Shown: in pieces, positions 50,501 to 63,196 of the stretch
Layout of the letters: each line of letters begins with the position of its first letter
Numbering within the stretch: position 1 is the stretch's first letter
Source: Macrobrachium rosenbergii
Taxonomy: Eukaryota > Arthropoda > Malacostraca > Decapoda > Palaemonidae
Reading direction: 5' to 3'
Length of the DNA: 64,000 nt
Assembly (NCBI RefSeq): GCF_040412425.1
Contig: NC_089777.1
Span: 34,238,537 to 34,302,536 of the forward strand
Made by a program: the position numbers and the translations under genes
Notes under the pieces: generated by a model
The model's database searches: none
The model's input: only the letters and a program-made list of their open reading frames with translations
What the model was told of the DNA's origin: nothing

Positions 50501-51884
50501 GTAATTCTAATCTTTCTGTTTCTCCGACTTATAACCTGCCTTTCTTGACGCACCTGGTCTACAGTTCCCTTAGTAAGCAAGCCCACGCCTTCCTTGCTTA
50601 CTTTTCCTTTACTTAGCCTTCTTCGGACCTGTGCTAGAAAACGTCACTATAGTACCCGCCCCACTGACCTCTGACGTTTAAAATATTGGCATTTCTACGT
50701 ATTAAAGCTGAAGTGAGACAAATTCAAACGAGTTAACCTTAAGCCACCCCCTGTTCAATTGTCGAAATTCAGTTCTGCATAACGAGTCAAACTATGCCAC
50801 TCTTAAACCAGTCTTCTTTCTAGCACATCACTGTCAGTCTTTAGCCAGTCCTCGTTATTGTTAATACATTCAATTCTATATAAATGTTATCAATATGTCA
50901 GACATAAACCCATGCCTCGTTCAAATAATGAAATACCGTTCTACAAATAAAAAAAAAAAAATAGAAAGAAGCATTTCTTATGTTTGTCATCATTCTGACA
51001 CCAAAATTCAGCTCTGAGTAAACAGCGTTCAAACAAACTAAACTTGAGCCATTTTCCGGTAGAGCAATTACGTAAAAAGGTAATAAGAAAACACAAGGAT
51101 TCATCCTTATGCAGCCACCGTTTTACTTCCGGAGAACCCAAACAAAAACTGTACCCAGATTTACAGGTTTCCAACATGCAAGACCCAGTCTCTGTGCTGG
51201 AAACGCGCTTGACAGTGAAATAACGAAGTCATTCCAGTAACGCGGAAGATCTTAAGATATTAAACAAGACCTGGCATTTTTTTCATTATGACTGAAAGGG
51301 AGATTTGAGTTGAGTTGAGTTTAATAACGCTCGGTTAATAACGTTGACTATAACTAGACTAAACTGCAAGGCAGTAATTAGACGATATCTTAACATAATT
51401 ATATGTGAAAGTGATAGAAGACTGAGAGGTTCATTTAATGCAGGCAAGTTTCCAGGGTTTTATTTCGTGAAGTTTTAACGTGCAAATGGTTCCTTTATGT
51501 AAGTCTTTTGTATACTGAATGAATGCTGCTCATTGCATATGGTCAGAGTCTGTTTCAATGAAAGAAAAGACGTGCTACATACAAACTGTTTAACTATCCT
51601 CTATTTAATTGTGGACTGAATAAAAAAAAAAAACTCTGACCACCTACGAAGAGCAATATTCATTCAATATATAAAACATTGCCCAAAGAAAACATTTCCA
51701 TGTTAAAACTTCAAGAAATAAAATCCAAAAAACTTTCCTGCATTCAATGAAACTTTTAGTCCATTACTGTCACTTATGCTTAATTTCGGATATAACTAAT
51801 TACTGTCTTGCGGTTTAGGCTGGTCTATTCAACGAGACTGTAACATTTTCTTAATCAAAATTTCTCTTTCAATCATCATAAAAA

Positions 51885-52258
51885 CAAGTAAAAATGCCCC
51901 GAGGTTTCTTCGGCGCAATCGAGTTTTCTGTACAGCGTATAATCAAGGCAAGCGAAAATAGACCATCTTTCGGTGGTCTCGGTATAACGCTGTATGAGCC
52001 GCGGCCTGGTGGTGGCCTGTCCTATAACGTTGCCAGGTGCACGATTATGGCTAACTTAACCTTAAATAAAATGAAAAAAACTACTGAGGCTTGATGGTTG
52101 CAATTTGGTATGTTTGATGACTGGAGGGTGGATGATCAACATACCAATTTGCAGCCCTCTAGCCTTAGTAGCTTTTAGGATCCAAGGGCGGACAACAAAA
52201 GTGCGAACAGACAGACACAGCTGGCACAATAGTTTTCCTTTATAGAAAACTAAAAATG
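51885..52258 (+). mobile_element. Dispersed foldback repeat, copy C (near full length)
   Basis: Forward copy from caagtaaaaatgccccgagg to agttttcctttatagaaaac and taaaaatg. It shows the near-terminal inverted match between gttttctgtac at the 5' side and tatagaaaac at the 3' side. The internal hairpin is at about 52081-52172. A segment around the cccatgaaactttaacc part is deleted. Confidence 0.92.
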
Positions 52259-52880
52259 CCGGATCTTGGTTAATCAAATGAATGAATATCTCCATCAAGC
52301 ATTACTGGCTTTGATGTGTGCACAACTGGTCACTCGGCAGGCTCGAATGCTTGCTACTGTCTCTCTTTCAAACCATACGCTATCACACTCAGGCCTCTGG
52401 GGCTACATACCTATGAAAGACTTGTAGGTATCCAGTTCTACGATAACATTTATAAAACAATTTGAACACTATGTAAAGATACCAAACTAAATTAATAAAT
52501 AAACAAGATATTCATGGCATTAAAAAAAAAACTGGAATTGATTGCATAAGTAAAATGGCCTCAACGTGCAGTACTGGAAACATCTAATCTCATTTAACAG
52601 GACTGGCTACTTGAATCTCAAGTCTCGTAAACCATTTTTGACATCACGCTCTTGGAAGAGTAGGTTCCACCCAATCACTCGACCTTTTATTTTTTTTTAT
52701 TTTGCCCATGCATCCAAACCGGAATGGCTATATCAACAAACAGAGCATTAATGTTCATGTGTGCATCAAAGCATCAAACTCTTGAACCTCAGTCACATCA
52801 AACAGCTGCCAATTTGCTGGGGTCATTTTCTGTTAATTGTGGGATGTTCATTTTGACCTGACCTATCACAATTGCCTCGC

Positions 52881-53295
52881 TTTTTAGTTTTCTGTAGAAC
52901 AAAACTATTTTGCCGGCTTTGTACGTCTGTCCGCACTTTATTCTCTCCACACTTTTTCTGTCCGCCCTCAGATCTTGCAAACTACTAAGGATAGCGGGCT
53001 GCATATTGGTATCTTGATCATCCGTCCTCAATCATCAAACATACCAAATTGCAGCCCTCTAGCCTCAGTAGCTCATTTTATTTAAGGTTAAAGTTAGCCA
53101 TAATCGTGTTTCTGGCAACGCTATAGGATAGGCCACCACCGGGCCGTGGTTAAAGTTTCGTGGGCCGTTGCTCATACAGCATTATACCCAGACCACCGAA
53201 AGATAGATCTATTTTTGGTGGCCTTGATTATACGCTGTAGCGGCTGTACAGAAAACTCGATTGCGCCGAAGAAACTTCGGCGCATTTTTTACTTG
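52881..53295 (-). mobile_element. Dispersed foldback repeat, copy D (reverse, longest)
   Basis: Reverse copy. Its 5' end is at 53295 (caagtaaaaaatgcgccgaa) and its 3' end near 52881 (ctacagaaaactaaaaa). It contains all segments seen in the other copies plus a small internal duplication around agtgtggagagaataaagtg. ORFs read from it (for example 53146-53337) match those in copy B only because the DNA is repeated. Confidence 0.92.
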
Positions 53296-53545
53296 TCTCT
53301 TTCTCTCTCTCGTCTACTTGTTGACAAACGAATGTAAAAAATTAAATTACTTCAGACGATAATTAGTTACCAAGTAACAAGTAACAACCTAATGGTGCAA
53401 TTCCCATGGCGACTCGAAATTCACTCGCCTTAGCAGTGGGGCTCGGCCATAATACATATAAATAGCTCATACTGACACAAAGCCATCTTTATCAGATTAT
53501 AATCCAGTAAAGAATAAAACTCCAACAACACTGAATACTAAGGTC

Positions 53546-53548
<3 letters not shown>

Positions 53549-53582
<34 letters not shown>
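53549..53582. repeat. (GA)n microsatellite
   Basis: About 17 units, followed by a purine-rich stretch. Confidence 0.97.
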
Positions 53583-53585
<3 letters not shown>

Positions 53586-54159
53586 GGAGAGGAGTTGGGA
53601 AGGGGGTGGGGCTTAAGCCCTCTGCCTGATAAAGATAAGAAAAGACTTACGGACTTCCTTCTAAAACCGATCTCTGTCTCTGCCCACACCTTTCCCATCC
53701 TCCGAGATCACGGGCGACAAGCCGACGCCAGGATCAACAAGGGGCCTTCAGAAGTCCTGCTCCAAAGAAGGCTGTTCTTAAGAGACGACAAAGAAGGCGA
53801 TGATCTCCTTTGTCGAAAATCAGAGGAGAGAAGGGGAGGGAACAGGGGAGAAAGGGAGGGATGGAGGGATGGATGGGAGGGGAAGGGGAGAAAAGGTCAA
53901 CTCATGGACGGAAGGGTCAAGATAAAAGAATTACTCCAAGACGTGTGCCCACTAATTCATTCAAGGCCAGTGCATGGGAGGAGCAAAGGGGGGAAGGGGA
54001 GGGCCAACATGCTGCGATTGGGGGTAAGGAAGGGAAGAGGGCTCACATGAAAGAGAACGGGGCTAATAGGAGGAGAGGGGGGAAGACAAGAAGGAACCAA
54101 CTTCTGAGCAAGGAGTCGTTGAACCGTCTCGGTCATACACCAGGAAAGAAACACGAGAG

Positions 54160-54165
<6 letters not shown>

Positions 54166-54231
<66 letters not shown>
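54166..54231. repeat. (CT)n microsatellite
   Basis: About 33 units. It makes the poly-Ser-Leu section of a spurious 222-codon ORF. Confidence 0.98.
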
Positions 54232-54234
<3 letters not shown>

Positions 54235-56059
54235 CTCTGAGGCACACGCTGTTCACAGCAAACCGGAACTCGCACTTGCCATATGGGTAGCACGGCAGAA
54301 AGGACCCGTTCAGCCAGAAGGTTTTAATCTGCACGGACCCTTCATCAACTGGGAAGATTGGGGCATACTCAAAACACAAACGAGCCAGTCTTTCAGCATC
54401 ATAATGGCGCCTACATCAGCTATCTCTCTCCTCCTTCTCATTATTGTTATTTTTATTCTTATGATCACTGCTGTGTAAACACGGCATAAAGGTTGCACCA
54501 ACATCCGCAGCAGGATCTGGCACATCAAACAGCCACAAGAAAGGTCAGTGTTTTTGCATCCTTGTTCCTGGCTAAGGACGACAGGAGGGCTGGGAGTTAT
54601 ATTTTGGGTGAATCACGACTAATCGTATTATCTAAACAACAAACGCATTATGCTTCGAAATGACTGGCTAGCCAGAGGAATCAAATATATAACCCATCTA
54701 TTTGTATGTAATTTTTAGTAGGATGCATAGTTCTGAAATTAGTAACTTACCAATTCTGGAAAATGACAAAAAACGAGGACTTTAGTTTATCAAGTAGTTG
54801 AAATACTTTATCACGACCGAACTGAGTAAGACACGGTATTCAGGGCGAGACAGAAGCCCGATCCCAGTGTCAGTGTAACAGCAACCTAATTTCAATTAAA
54901 TCAAAAGGATTCGAGGGAAATTCGTTAAGGAAAACACTAATACGATAACAATACAACGGCAAAACCTTAGGCTTCTAGCGTCATGACTTTGCAGCAGGAC
55001 GAAGTAACTTTTTTAAAATTTCATTTATTCTGTATTTTCTTTTTTAGGTGGACAAAGCTATCCTATCCCAAAACAAAGTTCAGCTACAGCAAACAGATTT
55101 TACAGAATTTCATTCTTCAGAGAGAAACGCTTTCAAAGAATGGTTAAGTGCTGAAATGTTTAGGTATCTTCCGAACTAAAACTCACTCCATCAGTAAACA
55201 GAGGAGCACATGTGTTGCTTACTTGCACAAACACGAACAAAACACAAAACCAAAAAAAAAAACAACTACGTTGCAAACTTGACAGATCCCTGCAATAATA
55301 GAGCTAATTGCGTCATCGAGTTTCAGCCCATAACACTGCCTCTGCAACTCCTCGAACAGGGACACAGGAGTCTGGAAAGTCATCTAAACTGAATTATGTA
55401 GTGAAGAAAAGCGAGTTGTTCATATACAAGAAAGAAAAGGCTATAATCTTTTCAAACTTTCAGCTCCTCCTTTCCTCAAAAAATAAATGTATCAACACTA
55501 AAGTTAACAATCCTGCAACACTGACTTCTCCCATCATCTGCATAAAATCCTACATAATCATAACAATAACCACAAAAAAATGTCATTCCGGCCCTCATTG
55601 TAAGGAATATTCAATTTCTATTGGCTACAGTTAGTTTCTTTCAATCAAATGATCTGAAAACGTTGAAAAGACTGGTTTGCCGAACGTGAATAACAAACGG
55701 AGCTTATGAAGGTCTTGAAAAGTTTCATTCCAAATAATACTTAGAACTAAATATACATACAAACTTTACAAGCAATTATACAAACTAGAAACCCTTTTTT
55801 TTTTACCATACTTTATAGCAACTTTACCCAACATATATTAACTACAAAGACTACATCTACGATAGCCGACCAACTTTAAGCGATGTGCAGATATTACAAG
55901 CGACAACAAATTTATTTCTCCAATTAAAAGCAACGATACCTACTCTATTTAACAAAGACCAATAATCGTTTAGTTGCTACTTCAGCGCGCCACGATTTTA
56001 TTCAAGATCAAAAGAGTTAGCAGAAAGACCAATACCCAAAAAAGGTTAATTAAAATAGC

Positions 56060-56420
56060 AGCAAAGTGAAACGACCTTACCACTTTATGGCCTGGTTTAG
56101 ACCCTTAAAAGAGTGAATTTAATCAGCCAGGTGAAACTATTTTATCACCTGAAAGCCCGGGTTACTGCCCCCAAAAATGGCGAAACTAAAAAGCCAGGTA
56201 AAAAACTACGTCGTCGCATAAAAGCCTAGACAATACTGGTAACTAAAAGCGCCAGGAAAAACAGCGCTTTCCAATTATAACCTGGCAAATGCTCCATAAA
56301 AAAAAAAATTAAGGCAGATTAAAAACAGCGAGTTACAACGATGTTATCGCATCAAAGCCAACTTGATACTTCGAAAGTGAATTAAAACAGCCAGGTCAAA
56401 TGATCTTTTCACCTTGGCTT
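56060..56420. repeat. Degenerate array of agccagg-containing units (about 65 bp period)
   Basis: Six loosely similar units carry gccaggt(g/a)aaa or tggcctgg/cctggc followed by a-rich sequence and aaagcc. Examples are near 56088, 56137, 56191, 56249, 56280 and 56391. Similarity is low, so this is an old repeat. Confidence 0.55.
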
Positions 56421-57652
56421 TTGCAGCCTACGCAGAGCAAATGAGCTTACAGTTTAAAAATATATATATTTTTTTTAGCAGCTTTTCTGGTGTGACCGAA
56501 AGATCACCTGAGCTGGAAATCGTCGGCCCATTTTTCGTAGGAGGAAATCAGGGTGAAGAAGGCAATCCGTATCATTTTGATGGTTATGTGGCTCAAAAGG
56601 AAGATTCTTGACTTGCGTGTACTTGCTAGAAGATCCCTGTTAAACATCAAAGTTCGTGTCAATAACATTCACAAACACATTTTAAAAATAACCACAAAAC
56701 AGAAAATTTCAATGACATTCATAGAACAAAAAGTTGTATCAACATTAAAACCGAAAAATTTTTATAGGACAGAATAAAAAATGGCTTATATTTACAGTAC
56801 ACAAAGTTATATAAATAATGACGTTTAGCTTATATGCAAAGCTATTACTTTCCATTACGAAAATTGTATGAAGAAAATTTCTGAAAACATGTTTTTCACT
56901 GCTGGACAGTCATAATACTACCATTCATTTTGATAGTCTTTTACTATAATTTACTACCTCTGCTCGGGTATTTATATCTTGGTTTGGTTTGTATGCCTCT
57001 CTTTTCTATCTGTAAACACAGTAAAAAAAAATTCCAGAATCGATTTTCCCAAGCTTGTTTTCAAGTTTTACTTTGTACCGAGGGACAACTGATTATATTT
57101 CGGTGTTACTCTGAATCCATGATCTTTTCCAGCATTGTGTACTGTAACCGAGGCTAATCTGAAATTCCAAGAAAAAAGGAAGGTTCCTACTGTTTGTGAA
57201 AAGTGCAAATGACGCAAAATATTCGAGTACGAGTGTTAATTGCAGGGGTGAATGTCTGCAATTCCTAAGTCCGCTTAGATCAATAATTTACTTGATCTCT
57301 TCAAGTCTGTTTCGGACATACATTAACTCAAGTTTCGGGGCTTTATTCGAACTCACCTGACACAACTACATCACAAGAACTTTCAACAGCAAAAATAACA
57401 CACCAGAAAAACCCTAGTTGACAACTGATCAAGTGATATACCTGGTGCTGCAATACAGTCATGACAGTTCCATACCATCCCTACCGACTAGTCCTTTGTT
57501 AAACAAATTACAGTACTCAAAAGTTTCCCTTTGATCGAGTTTAATGTCATTAAAAAGGGAGGGGAGGTATTTTTCCCCTCTGTCCATTGGCCAAAAAGTT
57601 ATGGCCAGAGTTGTGGAGGTATACAGGCATACACAAAGAGCGTCAGTTCAGA

Positions 57653-57940
<288 letters not shown>

Positions 57941-58353
57941 CTGTAAATTCAGCAAACAGATTATCAGAGTAACACAAATTAAGCAAGATAAAAAAATCCA
58001 AGTAAGGATTGTCCAATTTAACCGAAGTTGACTGAAAACAAACATTCCCCACAATTAAAAAATCACAAACGCAGACTGTTTCAAATATCGCCACCAAACA
58101 CAACAACAAATACGGGAACAAGACAAAGGAGAGACCGTGTTTTCGACTGGGCTGCAGCGGCTAAAAATACCTCAAAGAGTAAATAGAAATGTTTATCGGC
58201 GGCGGGGCTGGAGCAATAGGGACAGGTGGCCAACAAGTACCCACGGAAACCTCCTCGAGGACGGCAGATGGGAGATACAGAGATGACCCTAAACAACACA
58301 ACACAACACTGGTTGGTTGGTTGGTTGGGGTTGGGGACTGGAAGAAAAACACT

Positions 58354-58456
<103 letters not shown>

Positions 58457-58519
58457 AATAGGGTGAGAGAACTGTAATATATTTTACTGATAGAGAGAAA
58501 GTATGTATACTGGGATCCC

Positions 58520-58548
58520 TTGTCAAGGGTTTCAGCTTATTTTGATAC

Positions 58549-58621
<73 letters not shown>

Positions 58622-58658
58622 GTGATACCCTCTTAAGGGTTTCAGCTTATTTTGATAC

Positions 58659-58725
<67 letters not shown>
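58520..58725. repeat. Duplicated block: aagggtttcagcttattttg plus (GA)n
   Basis: The stretch aagggtttcagcttattttg followed by ataccYgagaga occurs at 58526 and 58635, each leading into a GA array (58551-58617 and 58661-58725). Confidence 0.95.
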
Positions 58726-58726
<1 letters not shown>

Positions 58727-58868
58727 ATTACCTCCCATAGCACCAAGTCTCTCCAGAAGCCCACCTGTATTTATTTTGAACGAAATGGAGAGACGTAAGA
58801 CTCCCATTCCAAAATTCAAGAGTCCTTCCAACAGCTGAAAGTCAAGAAGGGGTCTCTTTTCGAAGATG

Positions 58869-58872
<4 letters not shown>

Positions 58873-58934
<62 letters not shown>

Positions 58935-58980
58935 CGTGGTGGAGGGAGTCTGTGAGGGGAGGAGAGAGAGAGAGAGAGAG
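58873..58980. repeat. (GA)n arrays in a purine-rich block
   Basis: Arrays at 58873-58928 and 58962-58980; purine-rich DNA with G runs continues to about 59080. Confidence 0.96.
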
Positions 58981-59178
58981 GAATGGGGAGGGGAAGAAGA
59001 GGAGAGAATGGGGGGAGGGATGGACGAGACTCGATCAATACCGTGCAAAGCAAGGGTGGGAGGAGGGGGGGGGTTGAGATGGACCACCCCATCTAGGGGA
59101 TGGCCTCTCCCAAACACCACCCAAAAGGGGGGAGGGAAAACACGTGGTTACCGGCGAGACTGGCCGCCACACGCCGCA

Positions 59179-59180
<2 letters not shown>

Positions 59181-59212
<32 letters not shown>
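59181..59212. repeat. (CT)n microsatellite
   Basis: About 16 units. Confidence 0.97.
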
Positions 59213-59214
<2 letters not shown>

Positions 59215-59275
59215 CATCCCCTTTCAAAAAAGAAACGCACATACACACAAACATACACACGACTCCCTCGCGCAC

Positions 59276-59403
59276 CTTTTCCGCACAGCTGATGGCTAAA
59301 AGTGACGACGATGTCTGATCTAGAATGTCCTGGAATAATTCCAGCTTTGCAACTCTGATTTCAAGTGGATCTGACAATATTAGCTTTTGAAACCGCTTAT
59401 ATA
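59276..59403 (-). promoter_or_regulatory. Candidate TATA/initiator promoter and non-coding first exon
   Basis: On the minus strand TATATAAG sits at 59403-59396 and a TCAG initiator-like site has its A at 59372, 31 bases downstream of the TATA start, which is the spacing expected of a TATA promoter. The following 97 nt contain no ATG and end at AAAAG|gtgcgc (donor at 59275), a weak but possible splice donor. It has the same orientation as RalGPS and lies 18.6 kb upstream of exon 1. Speculative. Confidence 0.25.
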
Positions 59404-59802
59404 TACAGTAAAAAAACAACGATTACTTCTGGTGCGGGGAGATAGGAGCAAAAGTATCTAAAATATTTAAAATTAATTAATGCATCAACCGTGAAAAAGG
59501 TTGTGGCGAGGTCCTTGAATGAAAGAAACTCATTTGAAACTATCTAAAAATGAATTTTTTTTTTTTCTGGCGAAAATTGTACTCACGTTTAAAAAAATAT
59601 TGCAATTTGCACCAATACGTACGGACACTAAAATCCGCAAATAAATTTACCGTCATCCAGCCCGAGCCGAGAATCTCCCATGACTGGCTCCTATACAAGT
59701 AGGTAAAAAGAAAGTGTACTGGCCCGACCTTCAGGGCGGCACATAACGTCCAAATAACTTACCATCTTCCCAATCCTTATATTACTATAATTTGACGGTA
59801 TG

Positions 59803-59804
59803 GG

Positions 59805-59863
<59 letters not shown>
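59803..59863. repeat. (AAT)n microsatellite
   Basis: About 19 units. The flank aaataaactgtagata plus ccgtaccaca-like sequence recurs after the next array, so flank and array were duplicated together. Confidence 0.97.
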
Positions 59864-59865
<2 letters not shown>

Positions 59866-59939
59866 TAAACTGTAGATATCGTACCACACTCAAAATTCAC
59901 AAACCATATGAGACGACATGTTTACTTACGAATATAGAC

Positions 59940-59940
59940 C

Positions 59941-60001
<61 letters not shown>
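59940..60001. repeat. (AAT)n microsatellite
   Basis: About 20 units; partner of the previous array with the shared flank aaactgtagat. Confidence 0.97.
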
Positions 60002-60003
<2 letters not shown>

Positions 60004-60481
60004 CTGTAGATACCGTACCACAAAAAAATAATTCACAAAACACGAAACAAAATGTTTCACTAACAACCACAGACAAAAAAAAAAAAAAAAAATTGCGAAT
60101 TATTTATGAACAGGAGACAGAATTTATGCCAACTCCCCCATACAAAACACGTCACCAACGGACCAGGAACGTTTCCTCCAAAATCGTACCCAGAAAACAG
60201 CTTTAAACTCGAACACCCGGAAACTGCTCCACTTCAAAAGCGATTCGTTGTGTCGTATGATTTTTTTTTTCTTAACATAACATAATACTGCGAGATTTAG
60301 ACCGTCCAGCTTAAAACAACACAAGATAAACAAGTTGGTTTACTAAAATGAAACGGAATTTAATACAGAGTTATAGGCGTGAAACATAAACAATGTGAAT
60401 ATAAAACCATATTTTCGTTAAAGAAACGCCGTGGAGGTTAAAATACATGCAGAGAAATTTAACCTTTGATGTGGAAAGTTG

Positions 60482-60485
<4 letters not shown>

Positions 60486-60547
<62 letters not shown>

Positions 60548-60569
60548 ATATATATATATATATATATAC

Positions 60570-60642
<73 letters not shown>
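60486..60642. repeat. (TA)n microsatellite, the longest TA tract
   Basis: About 155 bp of TA with tatctata and tatacattatata interruptions near 60545 and 60568. Confidence 0.97.
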
Positions 60643-60647
<5 letters not shown>

Positions 60648-60892
60648 TAAGGACGAGACAAGCAGCAGAGTACGATAGGCGTGGCGATAACGTAGAAGGT
60701 TCCCTCGGCGACAGGACCGATAGTTAATAACAAATATGAGCTGGGTGTGGCACCTGCCAATATCTATGACAGTCTGTCTGTGCGTGTGCGCGCGCGCGTG
60801 TGCATTAAATAATACTAAACCCCCTCCCCCCTAGGACAGTCATAATTAACATGATATGGCACTTGTAACTATAGTGACTATGCCACTGGATA

Positions 60893-60894
<2 letters not shown>

Positions 60895-60929
<35 letters not shown>
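60895..60929. repeat. (CT)n microsatellite
   Basis: About 17 units. Confidence 0.97.
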
Positions 60930-60932
<3 letters not shown>

Positions 60933-61089
60933 AAGATAATACTTCAGGATGGAAGGAGGGACATTTGAGCACCATCATCCTCTTCTGGATGATTCTTCGC
61001 AGATCAGGAGGGGATTGGATGACCAGTGTAAAGCTGATCTGAAATACTTTTTGCCTTTGTCGTTCATGAAAAATAACACTTAAAATAAA

Positions 61090-61146
61090 TTTGTTTCCTG
61101 GACCGAACTTGTGGGTCAAGATCAAATTACCATCAAATTATTATTA

Positions 61147-61199
<53 letters not shown>

Positions 61200-61427
61200 G
61201 CTAAAAGAATCACAATTTCGTGAAAAAATCTGTGCAATAAAAATCCACAATTATATAGTAAATATATTACTATGTAAAATAAACAAGGCACTTTCGAACA
61301 CTTGAACGATGTTCCTCATCAGTGCTAACGTTAGCAGTGGTGAGGAACACCGTTCAGGTGTTCGAAAGTCTTTGTTTATTTTACACAGTAATATATTTAC
61401 TATATAATTGTGGATTTTTATTAAACA

Positions 61428-61483
<56 letters not shown>

Positions 61484-61551
61484 TTTAAAATATAATCATT
61501 CTTTTCTGGACCTTCCTTATGGGTCAAGATCACATTACCATCAAATTATTA

Positions 61552-61603
<52 letters not shown>

Positions 61604-61660
61604 TTTAAAAATAATTCTTTTCTGGGCCTTCCTTGTGGGTCAAGATCAAATTACCATCAA

Positions 61661-61710
<50 letters not shown>
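61090..61710. repeat. Tandem block: unique 45-60 bp segment plus (ATT)n, with a foldback between copies
   Basis: Three segments with gggtcaagatcaaattacca (second copy cacattacca) and catcaa lead into ATT arrays at 61139-61199, 61546-61600 and 61660-61706. A further ATT array is at 61430-61480. The second and third units begin aacttttaaaa and ttcttttctgg. The foldback at 61236-61422 lies between the first array and the second. Confidence 0.93.
61236..61422. repeat. Foldback element, 93 bp arms without loop
   Basis: Imperfect palindrome centred at 61329/61330 on gctaacgttagc. The arms read outward through gaggaacacc, ttcgaaag, tttgtttattttaca and ccacaattatatagta, about 90% matching. It ends in aataaaaatcc and ggatttttatt. 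Confidence 0.93.
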
Positions 61711-61711
<1 letters not shown>

Positions 61712-61841
61712 TTTCTTGCATTAAAAGAACAGCATTATGAGGACAATTCAGATTAGTTTGACAAACAATTATACCAAGAACGAAGAGGGCCATCTTTAAC
61801 TTCCTGAGCTACAGCTCACGCAGTACAGAAGGCTTGTGCTT

Positions 61842-61842
<1 letters not shown>

Positions 61843-61912
<70 letters not shown>
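61843..61912. repeat. (GA)n microsatellite
   Basis: About 35 units. Confidence 0.98.
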
Positions 61913-61914
<2 letters not shown>

Positions 61915-62149
61915 CATTAGTCATTTCAATCTTCCAACCTTTAATGACTGAAGCAGTTTAAGGTTACTCGGGGCTCGGTCTAATGATCCCAGTGACTACT
62001 GGGGCTTCTCACTTATCACTGGATCACGATGATTTCCATCCGATGACTCGGGTTGTTAGGGTGGGCATTTGCTTGGCTTCTGGTGGGTATTATTTACAAC
62101 TTGCAGGGCCTCATCCTGAGGTTGGTTTTTATGCGGTCTTCCATTTCCT

Positions 62150-62225
62150 CATATTGGGGTTCTGAATGAGTCTTCGTATGCGTGTCCGTAAGGGCTGTTC
62201 ATTCTTTCAGATTTACGCTTCAAGG

Positions 62226-62261
<36 letters not shown>

Positions 62262-62310
62262 TTCATCTCTTTTCCCCATTTTATATTTTTCATAGGATCC
62301 ATTTTAATCC

Positions 62311-62380
<70 letters not shown>

Positions 62381-62510
62381 GATCAAAGTAATCTGTCAGG
62401 TTAGCTTCTAAGCAGTCTTACATTTCCTCAAATTGGAGTTTTGAGTGAGTCTTCATATGTACGTTTGTAAGGGTTGTTCATTCTTTCAAATACACATACG
62501 CTCTAGGAAA

Positions 62511-62565
<55 letters not shown>

Positions 62566-62628
62566 TTCCCAGCCATGATCAAAGTAATTTCTCTGTTGTT
62601 CATTCTTTCACACACACATACGCTTCAT

Positions 62629-62671
<43 letters not shown>

Positions 62672-62700
62672 TTCCCAGCCATGATCAAAGTAATTTCTCT
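62150..62700. repeat. Composite of (CT)n arrays with repeated spacers
   Basis: CT arrays at 62229-62257, 62313-62379, 62512-62563 and 62634-62669. Spacers recur: ttgttcattctttca with acacatacgct before arrays, and cctttcccagccatgatcaa with agtaatttctct after arrays (62563 and 62669). Repeated duplication of array plus spacer. Confidence 0.94.
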
Positions 62701-63162
62701 ATCTTGTCTTAAGTCCTTTATCTCGATAGGAAGGATATAAGTGGGACCTCGCCCCCACCAAAAAAAAAAAAAAAAGTAACAGACCCTAATTCTGACAAAT
62801 CTCTATGCCGCGATTACCACTGCCAGTGAATCTGTCCTGCTCGGGCATTTAACATTCGTCTAATCAGCAGCTACGTAAAGAGAAGAAGAAGGAAACAAAG
62901 ATGAAAAGAGGGAAGGCTGGGAGGAAGGAAGGGAAGACATGAGGTAAAGGGAAAACACTGAGGTAAACAGGCAAAGGGAAGATAAGGGAATGGAGAAAAT
63001 ACTGAAAACAGAGAAAAAGGGGAAAGAAAGAGTAAATGTTGGAAGGAACAAAGAGAAGAAAGAGTGGAGAAACAGCGACATCAAAATCTGAAATGGATGA
63101 GGACATTGCAAGCAAATGGGATTAAAGGGGATAATTGCATAAAGAGTCATTCATCATTCTAA

Positions 63163-63195
<33 letters not shown>
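63163..63195. repeat. (AAT)n microsatellite
   Basis: About 11 units. Confidence 0.97.

Positions 63196-63196
<1 letters not shown>

Noticed and set aside
49307..53337. Similar ORFs at 49307-49636 and 53146-53337 (HTALY..H.K.DLF.VALIIRCSGCTENSIAP)
   Set aside because: They are in the same dispersed DNA repeat. Similarity reflects repeat copies, and the frames differ in length and are interrupted in copies A and C.
53810..54478. 222-codon plus-strand ORF, the longest in the window
   Set aside because: Its middle is translated (CT)n (Ser-Leu repeats) and its start is a purine-rich stretch. There is no family similarity, and a different equally long ORF is open on the opposite strand.
58532..59092. 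186-codon minus-strand ORF, and the many Ser-Leu, Glu-Arg and Tyr-Ile ORFs from 33 kb to 62 kb
   Set aside because: They exist only because (GA)n and (TA)n lack stop codons in several frames. The non-repeat parts are unremarkable.
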